Assembly (NCBI RefSeq): GCF_003063625.1
Contig: NZ_CP026604.1
Span: 5,124,065 to 5,188,064, forward strand
DNA: 64,000 nt
Direction: 5' to 3'
Source of the DNA: Saccharobesus litoralis
GTDB taxonomy: Bacteria > Pseudomonadota > Gammaproteobacteria > Enterobacterales > Alteromonadaceae
Of this stretch, positions 29,667-41,370 are shown one piece after another. Position numbers and translations under genes: made by a program. The notes below the pieces were generated by a model. It saw only the letters and a list, made by a program, of their open reading frames with translations, was not told where the DNA came from and searched no databases. The first letter of the stretch is position 1. Each line of letters begins with the position of its first letter.

Positions 29667-32600
29667 ATGTTAAAACCGCAGCAATTCTACGTTTCAACCC
29701 CAAAGCGTTTTATAAAAAAAGCCAGCTCATTGCTTGCTATTTGTATTGGCCTATCCGCCTGTGGCGGCGGTGGCGATGACACCGCCGCCCCAGAGCAAAC
29801 CACCACAATTAACGGTAAGGTTATCGACGGCTATATTAGCGGCGCTTTGGTCTATCTGGATTTAAATTTAGATAAACAGCATTCAAACAACGAACCATCA
29901 GCTACCACCAATGGCCAAGGACAATACAGCTTATCTATTCCAGAATCGCTGTTATCTGAATTAAAATACAAACCGATCCGTGCTTATATTGGTGCTGGTG
30001 CAAAAGATGCTTCTCGTCCGGAATTAGACTTTAGTCAAACACCCATCACCCTCTCAGCGTTCCCGCTAGCGACAAACAGCGACTTAAATACGCCACTCAA
30101 TGTATTTGTCACACCATTCACTGACAAAATTAGCCAACAAATTGAAGGGCAACTCAACAACAAGGGTGAAAACGACGAGGCAAGTCTTAGCAAACTAACC
30201 ACAGCCATAGAGCAAGCTAAGCAGCAAATGGTTAACGATTACCAAAGCCAGTTAGCAGCGGACGGTTTATCGTTAGACGAACAAACCTTAATGGCTAATT
30301 TATTTGTCGATTTTGCTGATAGCTTGCCACAAATATCAACCGATATTAGTGCAAACATCCAAGCTAAAGCAGAAAAATTAACCGATACGGCTATTCAAGA
30401 ACAAGATCTGCGCGATTTAGATAATGATGGTATCGCCAACAAAGACGATACCGACGATGACGGCGACGGCCACGCTGATACCTTAGATGCGTTTCCACTT
30501 GATGCATCAGAACATCAAGATACGGATCAGGATGGTGTTGGTAACAACGCCGATGTTTACCCTAATGACGGCAGTTGCTTTGCAGAAGAAGAAGGCGATG
30601 GCTCGGTTTGTTATAGCGCATGGCTAGCCGATAACCACCCAACCATGAGTGTTGTTACCGATACCTTGTTGTATCTAACCGATGCTAACTGGGACAAAGT
30701 TCTGCGTGTCGACTTAGCCACCAATCGCTTTATTAGTAGTGTGGCAATCGCTAATCCTCGCAATATCAGCTATTCAGCAGAACTCAAACGGCTCTACATC
30801 AATACTCAAACGCAAGGCTTACATTATTTAGCAGATTCAGCTAACCAAACCACTGAGGTTAACAGCAGCTCAAATTACCAAAGCATTATCGCCATTGGTA
30901 ACTATGTTATCGCCAATGATTCATACAATAGTAACAAGCTTTATACAATAGCCGCCGACGGTGAAATAGTACAAACGGTATCTAATTTTTATTATAGCGC
31001 GTCCAACATGCAGTGGGATCCTGTCAAAAACCGCCTATACTATTTTACCCACCAATTAACTTACGCTAACGTTAACCTCAACACAGGGGCAATCACACCT
31101 GCCAACATCAATTACAACGACATTCCTTGGGCAAATACCTATATCATCCATCCCGATGGCAAAACCATTATTTTTCCCAATGGCAACGTCTACAATACAG
31201 ATGACTTCACATTCGTAGAGCGTAAAAACATTAACTTTAGCCAAGCAGTTTTTCACAACGATCAGTTAATCACTTGGAATAAATACCGTAATCAAGTCAC
31301 GCTAAACCGCTACAATCAAGATGATCAAATATTGCAATCTTCCGTTTTCAATAGTGATTTATCTTTATTTGCAATATCGGGGCAAAACGCACCTTATTTT
31401 TTAAGCAAAAAAGACGGCGCATTTAATCTGGCACAATATGTAGTCAATGACGACCTCGACAATGACGGGGTGGATAACATCGCCGATGCATTTCCCAATA
31501 ATGCCAGCGCGTCACTTGATAGTGATTTAGATGGTTATCCGGATAGTTGGAATACTAATTTCGAGCGTGATCCAACAAGCCAGTTAACCCTAGATGCCTT
31601 TCCACAAGACAACTTATGTTGGCTAGCAAGCCAAGGGCAAAATGACATTTGTGATTATGCTAGCGCAATCGACCAATTTGAACCGAACCTCACAGCGTCA
31701 AATGGCCAAGACACCATTTATTTTTACAACCGACGTACCGCCACCATCTATCGCTGGTCAAAAGAAACTCAGGCCTATACTAATACCTTAGTACCTAACC
31801 AGATTACGCCAACAAGCGATATTACCCAGTTACATTATGCCAAACAGCAACAGCGTCTTTACGTTAGCTACAGCGATGGCACGGTGAGCTATTTTGTTGA
31901 TGGTAGCTATAAAGAGCAGCTTTTCAAAAAATTCACCTACAATATAGACATCTTCTACCCTGTAGCAGACTACCTAGTCGTTCAAGAAAATGGTTATTAC
32001 TACGACGCAACTATCGATGTTTATAATAGCAATGGCAGCAAAGCTAGCTTTATCAAAAAACAATCGCGTATTGTCGATTTAGCTTGGGATGCAACGTCAT
32101 CACGTTTATATACTGTTAGCAGAAACCCCTATTCGTCAGGCAATATTCTCGGTTACTTTCCTTTCAATACAGATAATGGCCGCCTTTCTAGCTTAGTGAC
32201 CAACCCTAATCACGAAAACGACGACAATGTTTATTCGTTAACCAAAATCACAGTCGCTGATGATGGCCAACATTTAATCGACAACCTAGGCCAGATTTAT
32301 ACATCTGACTTCAGCAAAAAAATTAAAATTGTTGGCCCGGGTGACACGATTGCCAACCAGTGGGCCGATGGCAACTTATTCTCGTTGCATCAATCAACAC
32401 TAGAATTCAATAAGCATTACCTACGTGTTCAACGTAAGTCTGATCTGCGTAATCAAAACTTATTGTCTAAAGAAGGACGCGGCATTGCGGTTGTCACATT
32501 AGACGGAGCCATTGCCGCCGTTTCAGAAAACAATAACCAACTAAGTGTTCGTTTGTTATCTACTTTAGATAGTGATCAAGATGGTATTCCTGCATGGTGG

Positions 32601-35600
32601 GAAACCCTCTATGGCCTCGATGATAGCAATGCTCAAGATGCCACAAACGATGATGATGAAGATGGACTAACCGCCTTACAAGAATTTGAAAATCGTACCT
32701 TCGCCGATAAAGCCGACTCTGATGACGATGGCTTAAATGACTATCAAGAAGTGAATGAAACTAACACGCTAGTACGCGATAGTGATACAGATAATGATGG
32801 CTTAAAAGACGGTGAAGAAGTTAATCAACATTCAACCTCACCACTGTTAAGTGACACTGACGCCGACGGCCTAGATGACGCACAAGAAGTAAACGAATTG
32901 CAAAGCAATCCACTACTAGCAGATTCCGATGGCGACGGTTTATCAGACAAATTTGAATTTGACAACGGTTTGCAAATCAACGTTTCTGACGCCGATATTG
33001 ATACAGATAACGACGGCTTAAGTAACGCCCAAGAAGTCACTTACAATACCGACGTTAACCTGGCAGACACGGATGGCGACGGTTTGAGCGATGGTGATGA
33101 AATCAATAGTCATTCAACCGATCCGCTGAATTTTGATTCAGACTCAGACAAAATGGCCGATGGCTTTGAAGTGCAATATGGCTTAGATCCAAATACCAAT
33201 ACTGATGCCAACACAGATACTGACTTAGACGGCTACTCGAATTTATTTGAATATTACTTAAATTCTGACCCAAGTGATGCCCTTAGTATACCAATGGCTA
33301 CCGCTTGGCGCTCCGCTCACGGTGATTTACGTCAGTCTAGCTTCAAACCTGTGTCGGTCGACGCCACGAACATCACGCAACTTTGGCATATTCCGTTAGT
33401 ATCCAATAATGCTACGCAGGTTGTTAGCGACAACGGCGTTGCCTATACGCTTTCACAGTCGTCACAAACTACACTAACCGCACACAATGAATTAAGTGGT
33501 GCGCAAATTTGGCAACAAGCCTATAGCAGTCGCTACGGCTATGTCACCCCAATCATTACCCCAGAACAAATCATTTGGCGCGATTCAGATTACTTACGTC
33601 GTCTTAATCGAGAAACGGGGAGCCTGATCTCACGCAAAGATCTCTCGGGTTCATACAGCAACCAAATCGTCGCATTAGACAACGGTACCGTTTTCAGTTC
33701 GACTTACTCTGGTATACAAGCCATTGATAATCAAAACTCAGAGCTATGGCGTAGCAATGAAGATATTCAAGGCCATATGCTAGTTGAAAATGGCAAGCTG
33801 TATACCCATAACCGCGATGGACTCATTATTCTCGATAGCCTAACAGGTACTAAGCTTCACTCGATACAAGTACCTAGCGATGACAGTTATTGGTGGCTAT
33901 CAGTGAATGGTGGCCCAATCAAGACCTTTGATAATCAGCTTATTGCTATCGTTAATAACAAATTAACCAGCTATAACCTAAATAGCATGACCATAGCTTG
34001 GCAAAAGGCTCCTGAGCAATACAGCAATTGGCACCATCCTGTCGCAGCGATGGGCAAACTATACGTCGCCTCAGACAATCACCTAATCGCGATCAATCCA
34101 GAAAATGGCAACGAACTTTGGCGCTGGTCTGCGAGCCCGTCTTACCGTGACATACGTTCTATCGTGGCAAGCTTAACCCATATTTTTGTCAGTACCGACT
34201 CGGCAAAAACCTACGCGATAAATATTGCTAACCAACAAGTCGACTGGCAAGTTGAGCACGGCGGCGAGTTATCCTTAAGCAACAGTGGTATTTTGTATAT
34301 TAATGGCAGCAGCACGTATGCTTATAATGTTGGCGCTGACAGTGACGGTGATGGATTAAACGATTTAGTTGAACAAAACGTATTACAAACTAACCCAGCA
34401 GCTGAAGATACTGACCAAGACGGCCTAACTGATGGTTATGAATTCCGCTACGGATTAGACCCAACTAAAGATGACTCAGCCCTTGATCCTGATGCTGACG
34501 GCTTAACTAACGCAGAAGAATTTACCAACTCGACCTCGCCCATTGTCGCAGATACAGATAATGACGGTTTAACCGACAGTGAAGAAGTGAATATTCACCT
34601 AACTGATCCAACATTAATAGATACCGATGGTGATAAAATGGCCGACGGTTGGGAGATCAGCAATAACTTTGATGCAAACAGTAATAGTGACGGCTCATTA
34701 GATTCAGATGCCGACGGCTTCAACAATGCAGAAGAATTTTTCCTTGGCACCAATCCAAATGACGCAAGCCAAACGCCAAACGCTAGCAATTGGGCAATGA
34801 ACCAAGGTAACGCCCAACATACTGGCTTTATTCCAATGGCGCTAAACACAACAGAGTTTGCTCGTCGTTGGCAAATCACCTTAGAAAATAGTGAACAGGC
34901 GTCTAATATTGCCATTGCCAATGGTAAATTATTTGTTAGTTCTGGCAGCTACAGTTCGACCAAAAATTTGTATGCTTTTAATACCATTGATGGCAGCTTA
35001 GCTTGGCAAACCATTGCCAACGCAGGTAGCTATAATTATATCTCACCACCGGCAACAGACGAGGATCACGTATACCTGTATAGCGGCGCTAACCTTATTC
35101 AGTTTCAGCAAAACGATGGAAGCCAAGTTTATACAACAGACTTACAACTCAGATCCGAACGCTTTGAAGCGCCAACGTTATTTGATAGTAAAATTTATGT
35201 ACCTACATCAAATTACACAACGGCAGCCTTTAATTCAGATGGCACAGAAATATGGCAAACCAATGGCTTTGATGGCGAATACAGCGCCGTTGCGCTTGAC
35301 AACGACTACGTTTATACAACTAAAGGCAGCGGCTTAATAGCATACGATCGCGCTTCTGGCGCCAAAGCCATATCAATTGGTTACGACACTAGACATAGCC
35401 GAGCCGCAACCCCAGTTATTACCCAGCCTAAGCGAGTGATTGCGATTACAGACGGGACGTTACGTCGTTTTAATATTGATACTCAGTCAGTCGATTGGAG
35501 CTTAACCAATAACTTTCAAGGCCAACCCGCATACGCTTACGGCGTTATTTACGCTAATCAAGATGGTATTTTATCCGCCATTGACGAAACAAGCGGGCAA

Positions 35601-38099
35601 GTATTATGGTCATGGGAAGCGCCAAGCGGTAATCTAACCAGCAATATTGTCGTCAGCCGTAATCTTGTTTTTGTACAAACGTACTCAACAACTTACGCCA
35701 TTGATATCAATAACCACTTGTCGCAATGGAGCTATGATTCGGCGGGGCATCTAGCCATAAATAACGATGGGGCAATTTACATCGTCCAAGGCAGTCAAAT
35801 CACCGCGATCAATATAGAAGGCGATTCAGATAATGATGGCATTCCTAATTGGTGGGAAAACGCTCACGGGTTAAACAAGGATGACAGTAGTGACGCAGCA
35901 TTGGATCCAGATAATGATGGTTTAACTAACTTAGAAGAATTTCAACAAGCCACAGATCCTACCAAAAGCGACACCGATGGTGACGGCTTAACCGATGGTG
36001 ATGAAGTCAACAGCCACTTATCTTCACCCACTTTAGCCGACTCTGATCATGATGGTTTAAATGATTATATCGAAGTGACGACCAGCTTAACTGATCCTAA
36101 TTTAGCCGATTCAGATGGCGACTTTTTAAGTGATAACTGGGAATACTTAAATGGCTTTGATGCCAACCTAGCCAGTGATGCACTTGAAGATAAAGACAAC
36201 GATGGCTTTACTGCACTAGATGAATTAACTTTCAGAACGGATCCAGAAGATGCAGACTCCGCACCACTGATTTCTGGTTGGGAACAATACCAAGGAAACG
36301 CCTATCATAACGGTTACGTACCATTAACCTTAGACACGGAAGGCTACACACCGTTATGGAACAAGCGGGTTGACTCGCAACAAGGCCTCAACACCATAGC
36401 AGTCAATGGCCAATATCTAGCAGTCACTTCGTCGAGTTATTCTGACGGCGATAAAATAAGCCTATTATCGGCACAAACAGGTAACACACTGTGGAATGTC
36501 AACTTAGGGCAACGCCAACAATTGAGTGCACCCAGTTTCAGTGGTGATCTAATCATCGTCAGTTCAGAATCCGCTTTGTATGGCTACAACCAAGCATCAG
36601 GTACGCAAGCATTCAGCACTAGCTTAGCCAACTACTCGTCAAGCGTATTAAACAGTGCCGTTTTTGACAATACCATCTACACCCCTAATCGTTATTGGAA
36701 TCACGGTATTTATGCTCACGACAATACAGGTCAAGAAAACTGGTATTGGCAAAGCTCAATTATGCGTAATTCAATACCCGCCATTGATAATGATTACGTA
36801 TATAGCTATGCAGGCAACCAGTTAGATTTAATCGACCGTGCGACAGGGATCACAGTGCAATCGATCGACGACCCGCGCGGCAATGACTACAGCCATTTAA
36901 TCTCAGCACCCATCCCCGTTTCAGAGCAACGGGTTTTGGTGAAAAATAACAGTCGACTTGTTATGTTTGATACGGCCACCAATCAAATTGCTTGGCAACG
37001 CCATGACGACTACAACATACAACCTAGCTATGCTGCAGGTCGGATATTTGCCGCTAGAGGTAATCAATTAGATGTTATCTCAGAGTACACAGGACAACTT
37101 CTCTGGTCATGGATCAGTCAAGATAACGAGTACCTGACTAACAATATCATAGTGACGCGTAACGTGGTGTTTGTACAAACATACAACACTACCTACGCCA
37201 TTAACCTCAGTACACAACAACAAATTTGGTCCTATGCGGCGGCTGGTAGCATGGCGCTCAACAATGACGGTACTTTGTATATAGTGACGGCCAGCAATAT
37301 TTATGCATTTGGCACTTTAAATGGTGATCAAGACAGTGACGGCCTGCCAGACTGGTGGGAGCAGCGTCATCAACTGTTAATAGACAGTGATGATGCCAAT
37401 GAAGATGCTGACAATGATGGCCTAACCAACATCCAAGAATACTCAGCCTATACCGACCCCAATGCATCTGACACAGATCAAGACGGGGTTAGCGATGGTG
37501 ACGAAGTGAATACGCATCAATCTAACCCATTATTAACCGACTCAGACAACGATGGTCTTAATGATAATCAAGAGCTCACGCTGGGCACGAATATTATCAA
37601 GGCAGACAGCGACGATGATAAGTTTAATGACGGGGCTGAGGTTAATGTATTTAATACCGATCCACTCGATGCCAACTCAGTACCGGATAGCTTACAAGAT
37701 TCATTTGAATCCGATACATTAGCTAGCATGTGGCAAGCCACGGATAATTCAAATGCCGATTGGTTTATAACAGATTCAGATGCATCTGATGGCAGCCAAA
37801 GCTTAAGAGCCGGTATAATTAATAATAGCCAGCAAAGCGGCGTGCAAGTTACCTATAATTTTTCAGCCGGTAAACTCAGCTTTGATGTTAGAGTCGATTC
37901 AGAGTCTTGTTGCGATAGCTTATTGATTTTCTTAAATGATGAAAATATTGAAGGTACTAGCCTGCAACAATGGCAATCATTTAGTTTTGATATTAGCGAA
38001 GGCGAACACACAATTAAATTTGTTTACCGCAAAGATGGCAGTTCTTCACGTGGTGAAGACACGGCGTGGATAGACAATATTTTATTTACCCCTAATTAG
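29667..38099 (+). CDS. Giant lipoprotein with tandem beta-propeller and Ca-binding modules
   Basis: The 2810-aa product has a lipoprotein signal (lipobox LSAC, Cys32, then GGGGDD). An N-terminal domain (about 45-250) and two beta-propeller-like segments (about 310-620 and 670-960) follow, each introduced by D-rich thrombospondin type 3 repeats and a Cys pair. Then come three tandem modules of about 497 aa (from about residues 1208, 1705 and 2201). Each holds a PQQ-like propeller (repeats such as [36 protein letters not shown]) and a block of DxDxDG calcium repeats ([12 protein letters not shown]). The end is a lectin-like beta domain (about 2670-2810). Probably surface-exposed adhesion or binding protein; ligand unknown. 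Confidence 0.88.
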   Translation: MLKPQQFYVSTPKRFIKKASSLLAICIGLSACGGGGDDTAAPEQTTTINGKVIDGYISGALVYLDLNLDKQHSNNEPSATTNGQGQYSLSIPESLLSELKYKPIRAYIGAGAKDASRPELDFSQTPITLSAFPLATNSDLNTPLNVFVTPFTDKISQQIEGQLNNKGENDEASLSKLTTAIEQAKQQMVNDYQSQLAADGLSLDEQTLMANLFVDFADSLPQISTDISANIQAKAEKLTDTAIQEQDLRDLDNDGIANKDDTDDDGDGHADTLDAFPLDASEHQDTDQDGVGNNADVYPNDGSCFAEEEGDGSVCYSAWLADNHPTMSVVTDTLLYLTDANWDKVLRVDLATNRFISSVAIANPRNISYSAELKRLYINTQTQGLHYLADSANQTTEVNSSSNYQSIIAIGNYVIANDSYNSNKLYTIAADGEIVQTVSNFYYSASNMQWDPVKNRLYYFTHQLTYANVNLNTGAITPANINYNDIPWANTYIIHPDGKTIIFPNGNVYNTDDFTFVERKNINFSQAVFHNDQLITWNKYRNQVTLNRYNQDDQILQSSVFNSDLSLFAISGQNAPYFLSKKDGAFNLAQYVVNDDLDNDGVDNIADAFPNNASASLDSDLDGYPDSWNTNFERDPTSQLTLDAFPQDNLCWLASQGQNDICDYASAIDQFEPNLTASNGQDTIYFYNRRTATIYRWSKETQAYTNTLVPNQITPTSDITQLHYAKQQQRLYVSYSDGTVSYFVDGSYKEQLFKKFTYNIDIFYPVADYLVVQENGYYYDATIDVYNSNGSKASFIKKQSRIVDLAWDATSSRLYTVSRNPYSSGNILGYFPFNTDNGRLSSLVTNPNHENDDNVYSLTKITVADDGQHLIDNLGQIYTSDFSKKIKIVGPGDTIANQWADGNLFSLHQSTLEFNKHYLRVQRKSDLRNQNLLSKEGRGIAVVTLDGAIAAVSENNNQLSVRLLSTLDSDQDGIPAWWETLYGLDDSNAQDATNDDDEDGLTALQEFENRTFADKADSDDDGLNDYQEVNETNTLVRDSDTDNDGLKDGEEVNQHSTSPLLSDTDADGLDDAQEVNELQSNPLLADSDGDGLSDKFEFDNGLQINVSDADIDTDNDGLSNAQEVTYNTDVNLADTDGDGLSDGDEINSHSTDPLNFDSDSDKMADGFEVQYGLDPNTNTDANTDTDLDGYSNLFEYYLNSDPSDALSIPMATAWRSAHGDLRQSSFKPVSVDATNITQLWHIPLVSNNATQVVSDNGVAYTLSQSSQTTLTAHNELSGAQIWQQAYSSRYGYVTPIITPEQIIWRDSDYLRRLNRETGSLISRKDLSGSYSNQIVALDNGTVFSSTYSGIQAIDNQNSELWRSNEDIQGHMLVENGKLYTHNRDGLIILDSLTGTKLHSIQVPSDDSYWWLSVNGGPIKTFDNQLIAIVNNKLTSYNLNSMTIAWQKAPEQYSNWHHPVAAMGKLYVASDNHLIAINPENGNELWRWSASPSYRDIRSIVASLTHIFVSTDSAKTYAINIANQQVDWQVEHGGELSLSNSGILYINGSSTYAYNVGADSDGDGLNDLVEQNVLQTNPAAEDTDQDGLTDGYEFRYGLDPTKDDSALDPDADGLTNAEEFTNSTSPIVADTDNDGLTDSEEVNIHLTDPTLIDTDGDKMADGWEISNNFDANSNSDGSLDSDADGFNNAEEFFLGTNPNDASQTPNASNWAMNQGNAQHTGFIPMALNTTEFARRWQITLENSEQASNIAIANGKLFVSSGSYSSTKNLYAFNTIDGSLAWQTIANAGSYNYISPPATDEDHVYLYSGANLIQFQQNDGSQVYTTDLQLRSERFEAPTLFDSKIYVPTSNYTTAAFNSDGTEIWQTNGFDGEYSAVALDNDYVYTTKGSGLIAYDRASGAKAISIGYDTRHSRAATPVITQPKRVIAITDGTLRRFNIDTQSVDWSLTNNFQGQPAYAYGVIYANQDGILSAIDETSGQVLWSWEAPSGNLTSNIVVSRNLVFVQTYSTTYAIDINNHLSQWSYDSAGHLAINNDGAIYIVQGSQITAINIEGDSDNDGIPNWWENAHGLNKDDSSDAALDPDNDGLTNLEEFQQATDPTKSDTDGDGLTDGDEVNSHLSSPTLADSDHDGLNDYIEVTTSLTDPNLADSDGDFLSDNWEYLNGFDANLASDALEDKDNDGFTALDELTFRTDPEDADSAPLISGWEQYQGNAYHNGYVPLTLDTEGYTPLWNKRVDSQQGLNTIAVNGQYLAVTSSSYSDGDKISLLSAQTGNTLWNVNLGQRQQLSAPSFSGDLIIVSSESALYGYNQASGTQAFSTSLANYSSSVLNSAVFDNTIYTPNRYWNHGIYAHDNTGQENWYWQSSIMRNSIPAIDNDYVYSYAGNQLDLIDRATGITVQSIDDPRGNDYSHLISAPIPVSEQRVLVKNNSRLVMFDTATNQIAWQRHDDYNIQPSYAAGRIFAARGNQLDVISEYTGQLLWSWISQDNEYLTNNIIVTRNVVFVQTYNTTYAINLSTQQQIWSYAAAGSMALNNDGTLYIVTASNIYAFGTLNGDQDSDGLPDWWEQRHQLLIDSDDANEDADNDGLTNIQEYSAYTDPNASDTDQDGVSDGDEVNTHQSNPLLTDSDNDGLNDNQELTLGTNIIKADSDDDKFNDGAEVNVFNTDPLDANSVPDSLQDSFESDTLASMWQATDNSNADWFITDSDASDGSQSLRAGIINNSQQSGVQVTYNFSAGKLSFDVRVDSESCCDSLLIFLNDENIEGTSLQQWQSFSFDISEGEHTIKFVYRKDGSSSRGEDTAWIDNILFTPN
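33289..37683 (+). repeat. Three in-gene tandem modules of about 1.49 kb
   Basis: Module starts are marked by the related segments [30 protein letters not shown] and [15 protein letters not shown], at about 33289, 34780 and 36268. The periods are about 1491 and 1488 bp. The third is slightly shorter at its end. The modules are diverged at DNA level, so the duplication is old. Confidence 0.75.
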
Positions 38100-38347
38100 G
38101 GTCTTTTCAAATTAATTTTGATTAGTTGAAAACATTGGTGAGCCCTTTCACACTGAGCGCGAAGCAGTCGAAGTGTTGGTAAGTTAGAAAGTAACAAGAC
38201 TTCGACACCAAAAGTAGGCGCCTTAAGCGAGCTCAGCCTGAAGTTGTTTATTTACTCTAAATGTGGTTAAAAACATCATGAGTGATTCAACTGATCATTT
38301 CTTTATTGAAACAGTACTAGCCCTAGCGTTCAATTTGAAAAATAATG
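38100..38347. other. Intergenic stretch with a dispersed-type inverted repeat
   Basis: Between the giant gene and the PhzF gene is a 250-bp gap. It holds an inverted repeat GTCGAAGT (38167-38174) / ACTTCGAC (38199-38206) inside a GC-richer patch of the kind found as intergenic repeats in many proteobacteria. No gene seen. Confidence 0.45.
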
Positions 38348-38380
38348 AAAAGCACCGCCAACATTGCGGTGCTTTTTTAT
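38348..38380. terminator. Intrinsic terminator between the giant gene and PhzF gene
   Basis: An 8-bp stem AGCACCGC / GCGGTGCT (38351-38358 with 38366-38373) is flanked by A-run and T-run, so it can serve the convergent genes on either side. Confidence 0.85.
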
Positions 38381-38408
38381 TTGATCCTAAGGTAAAGCAG
38401 AATTGAGG

Positions 38409-39320
38409 TTAAATGTATATTTGTCCTTCACTGACTAATACTGCTTCACCGCCAATTTTGACCGTTAATTCATCGGCATTGGCCTCAGCCAATTCAACAT
38501 TCAATACACTCTTACGCCCAACAAAAGCACCACGCTCGGCAACAAATTGATACGGCAAAGACTGGCCAGCAAAAAACTGCTGCAAATAACCAGCAAAAGC
38601 CGGAATAGCGGCACCGATTGGCGGATCTTCATGATGGCCAAAATTAGGCCCCACCAAACGACAATGAAAATGCGGCCCAGAATTAGAGTTACTCATACTG
38701 AACAGAAAAATCGCATTCGCCAAGGTCGCAGGCGCTGTCGATTCAGCCCACGCCTTATAGTTAAAGCTTGCAGCACTTAACGAGGCAAAATTATCGACTG
38801 GCACAAACAAGTAGGGTAAATGCGTTGATACGAGTAACGGTTGAAAACCACCGACGTTAAAATGATAAGACTTAAGCGACAACATTTCGCCAAGTTCGTC
38901 TTCACTTGGGGTAAATTTGTCATATTCAGGTTTTACATGCGTAGTAAATTGATTAAAGCTAGGCTCGCCATTTTGCATGTCTACCATGCAATCTACATCA
39001 CCATAATGCTCACTCAATTTAAAATGGTTTTTGCCATCCTGCAACGCAAGTTGACCTTTTTTGGCCAATGCATAAATAGCCGCCACGGTTGCATGACCAC
39101 CAAACTGAAATTCTTTTTTCGCATTAAAAATGCGTAATCGCCGCTCTGTATTGGCAGAGTCTGCTGGCAAAACAAAAACCGTGCGCCACAAATTAAACTC
39201 TGTCGCAATTTTTTGCATTTGCTCATCAGTTAAGCCTTGCGCTTCTGGCACAAGGGCAATTTGTGCACCTTCAAAACGCGTATCGGTAAACACATCTACT
39301 GTTAAATATGAGTAAGCCAT
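38409..39320 (-). CDS. PhzF-family protein with altered active site
   Basis: The 303-aa product has the two-half PhzF/DapF fold (MAYSYLTVDVFTDTRFEG, FGGHATVAAIYALAKKG, PHFHCRLVGPNFGHHEDP, VAERGAFVGR). I start at the ATG at 39320, with AGGGA 8 nt upstream, not at the TTG at 39344. The catalytic Glu of PhzF enzymes (NLSET) is replaced here: the segment reads EFNLWRTVFV, putting Arg46 in that place. The early GNP segment is GAQ. So it is either a different chemistry or inactive. It stands alone. Confidence 0.85.
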   Translation of the reverse strand: MAYSYLTVDVFTDTRFEGAQIALVPEAQGLTDEQMQKIATEFNLWRTVFVLPADSANTERRLRIFNAKKEFQFGGHATVAAIYALAKKGQLALQDGKNHFKLSEHYGDVDCMVDMQNGEPSFNQFTTHVKPEYDKFTPSEDELGEMLSLKSYHFNVGGFQPLLVSTHLPYLFVPVDNFASLSAASFNYKAWAESTAPATLANAIFLFSMSNSNSGPHFHCRLVGPNFGHHEDPPIGAAIPAFAGYLQQFFAGQSLPYQFVAERGAFVGRKSVLNVELAEANADELTVKIGGEAVLVSEGQIYI

Positions 39321-39482
39321 AGTTAAATCCCTAATGCTATTCAATTGTTAAGCTGTTGTTAATTAAGCATGTATGCAAGTTGGCAATTTTGCCAATTAAT
39401 TACTGGGATATTTTTTTAAGTAAGATAGCCAATAGATCCACGGTAAGTTAAAATCGCCCGCCTGCAAAATGGAAATAACACT

Positions 39483-40754
39483 ATGATCCCAGCCCAGCGA
39501 ATAATTAGAACCATTAGCGAGCATTGGCGCGTAATAGAGCTATTGGTCGAGCGTTATTCAGGCCTTAGCTTTAGCCTGCAAGACGTACAAAACCTCATGG
39601 CGCGCCGCCAGCCTGATTGGCCTAGCGATAAAGTTTACAAAGAGGCTTTTAAGCTGGTGCAAATGGAAATTCTAATTCCGCAGGCTAAGTCTTCACACCT
39701 ACAACTCAATCAAGGTCTGTTGGAGTTTGCTCAGTATTTAATGCACGAGCAGCAATTGGGGTTAGCACAAGAGATAAGTTTACTCATAGATAACTTAAAG
39801 CGCCTTGCCGATAAACTCGACACTGCCCTAAACCTGCGCGACATTGACGACACGCGACGCTATTGCCGACAAATGGACGACCGTGTGCGTAAAATTATTA
39901 AGCAATTCGACAATAACGAAAATGCCATTTTCAATATTGTTGAAGCCGCCAAAGCCGACATTTCAAGTTTGTCGCTGCAAAAACGCTACAAAGCCGTTAT
40001 TGAAGCCTTTGACGAATATATCGAACCCATGCTGGAGATGGTCGATATTAATGGCGGGGTAAAGCAAACCTTCGACGAAATCGAAATTATACTTTCCAAC
40101 GCGATAACCCGTATTGAAGCCACGGGCTTATTAGCCAATGAAAAAGAGTTAATCATTCAATTACGCAGCCGCATTCTTGAAATGCATGGCTTAAGCCTGG
40201 CAAGTTTACGACGCTGTGCCGATTTACTTATGCCGCTGCGTGAAGAGCTGCGTAAAAACACTTTACTCACCCAACAAGTTTCCGAAGTGCTAGCTCGTAT
40301 GCGTAAAAAAGGCATAGAGCACACCTTACAACCGGCGGCTACACATTTATCAAGCGATATTCAAAAGAGCTCGCTCGGCAGTGCCAACCAAATTACCGCG
40401 TACATGGCTGAGCTAGTCGATTACCAAGACGAGCAAGTTGAAATACCCGATGAGCTTGAAGGCGAAGCTCAACTGTTGCCGACATTACCAGAGTTTGACT
40501 TTGTGCTTGACCAAGCTCGTCAAACCAAACAGATCGACAACGTGCTAAGCTGGCTGCAACGTCATTATCAAAATGTCGCCCCTGAAGAGTTACTGTATTT
40601 GTATCAAAAATTAGCTAACAGTGACGAGCTCAATGTTGCGCCATCTTCCGAAGCGCAAACTATTCAAATTCAAGATATTAAAGTGACTTTGCACCCTTAC
40701 GCCAGCCAATATCAAACGCGAAAATTATTTAGAAACCAAAACGATGCAAATTAA
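39483..40754 (+). CDS. mksF: MksF, kleisin-like subunit of the MksFEB condensin
   Basis: The 423-aa product opens IIRTISEHWRVIELLVERYS, a winged-helix start seen in MukF-like kleisins. It is mostly helical with a central coiled region and an acidic linker (about 325-345) before a C-terminal domain. It binds the SMC subunit and MksE to form a chromosome-organising ring. The next two genes overlap it and one another by 11 bp each, so they are translationally coupled. Confidence 0.85.
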   Translation: MIPAQRIIRTISEHWRVIELLVERYSGLSFSLQDVQNLMARRQPDWPSDKVYKEAFKLVQMEILIPQAKSSHLQLNQGLLEFAQYLMHEQQLGLAQEISLLIDNLKRLADKLDTALNLRDIDDTRRYCRQMDDRVRKIIKQFDNNENAIFNIVEAAKADISSLSLQKRYKAVIEAFDEYIEPMLEMVDINGGVKQTFDEIEIILSNAITRIEATGLLANEKELIIQLRSRILEMHGLSLASLRRCADLLMPLREELRKNTLLTQQVSEVLARMRKKGIEHTLQPAATHLSSDIQKSSLGSANQITAYMAELVDYQDEQVEIPDELEGEAQLLPTLPEFDFVLDQARQTKQIDNVLSWLQRHYQNVAPEELLYLYQKLANSDELNVAPSSEAQTIQIQDIKVTLHPYASQYQTRKLFRNQNDAN

Positions 40755-41370
40755 TTTAACCGAACTGAGCTTACTGCAAGACATCAATAAAAAATTAGTC
40801 AGTGGCTATCATATTAGCGAGCAAGACATCCAACTTTGGCAACAGCTCGATCAATACCAAGACGAATATAGCGCCTTGTTCTCTGCCCTTGGCTATCACT
40901 TAAAACACGATGCAAGAGGATTCTTTTATATTGATGCTGACGACAGCACAGTTAACATGGGTAAAATTTCGCGTAGTTTTGCTGTTACGGTTTTTGTCTT
41001 AATCGAATACTTTGCCGATCAAGGTTTTGATCCGCTGCGCGCCTTATTCGACAAAGTGATCACCGAAGAAACCATGCAAGCTTTAGTGCAAAACCAATAT
41101 CACCTATTCGAACAACTTGAAATCACCAGTGCAAGCGAATTAAAGCGCGATGTATTTAACCGCATGTTACGTAACGGCTTTGCCATTGAAGCACAAAACA
41201 TTGACAGCCACAGCTTAGAATCAGAACAAACTGGGCAAATGGGATTCAAACTGCTCTCCCCTGTTTATCGCTATTTAGACGCCCTAGATTTAGTGCAACC
41301 AAGCGAAACCGCAACCACACCTGAGCCAGAACAAACATCATTAGCGCAGGAGCCAAGCCATGACAACTAA
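40744..41370 (+). CDS. mksE: MksE, small accessory subunit of the MksFEB condensin
   Basis: The 208-aa product lies between kleisin and SMC genes with 11-bp overlaps at both ends. It has the helical/winged-helix pattern of MukE-like proteins (ALGYHLKHDARGFFYIDADD, SFAVTVFVLIEYFADQG). The C-terminal 30 residues are a disordered acidic tail (TATTPEPEQTS). It bridges kleisin dimers. Confidence 0.85.
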   Translation: MQINLTELSLLQDINKKLVSGYHISEQDIQLWQQLDQYQDEYSALFSALGYHLKHDARGFFYIDADDSTVNMGKISRSFAVTVFVLIEYFADQGFDPLRALFDKVITEETMQALVQNQYHLFEQLEITSASELKRDVFNRMLRNGFAIEAQNIDSHSLESEQTGQMGFKLLSPVYRYLDALDLVQPSETATTPEPEQTSLAQEPSHDN

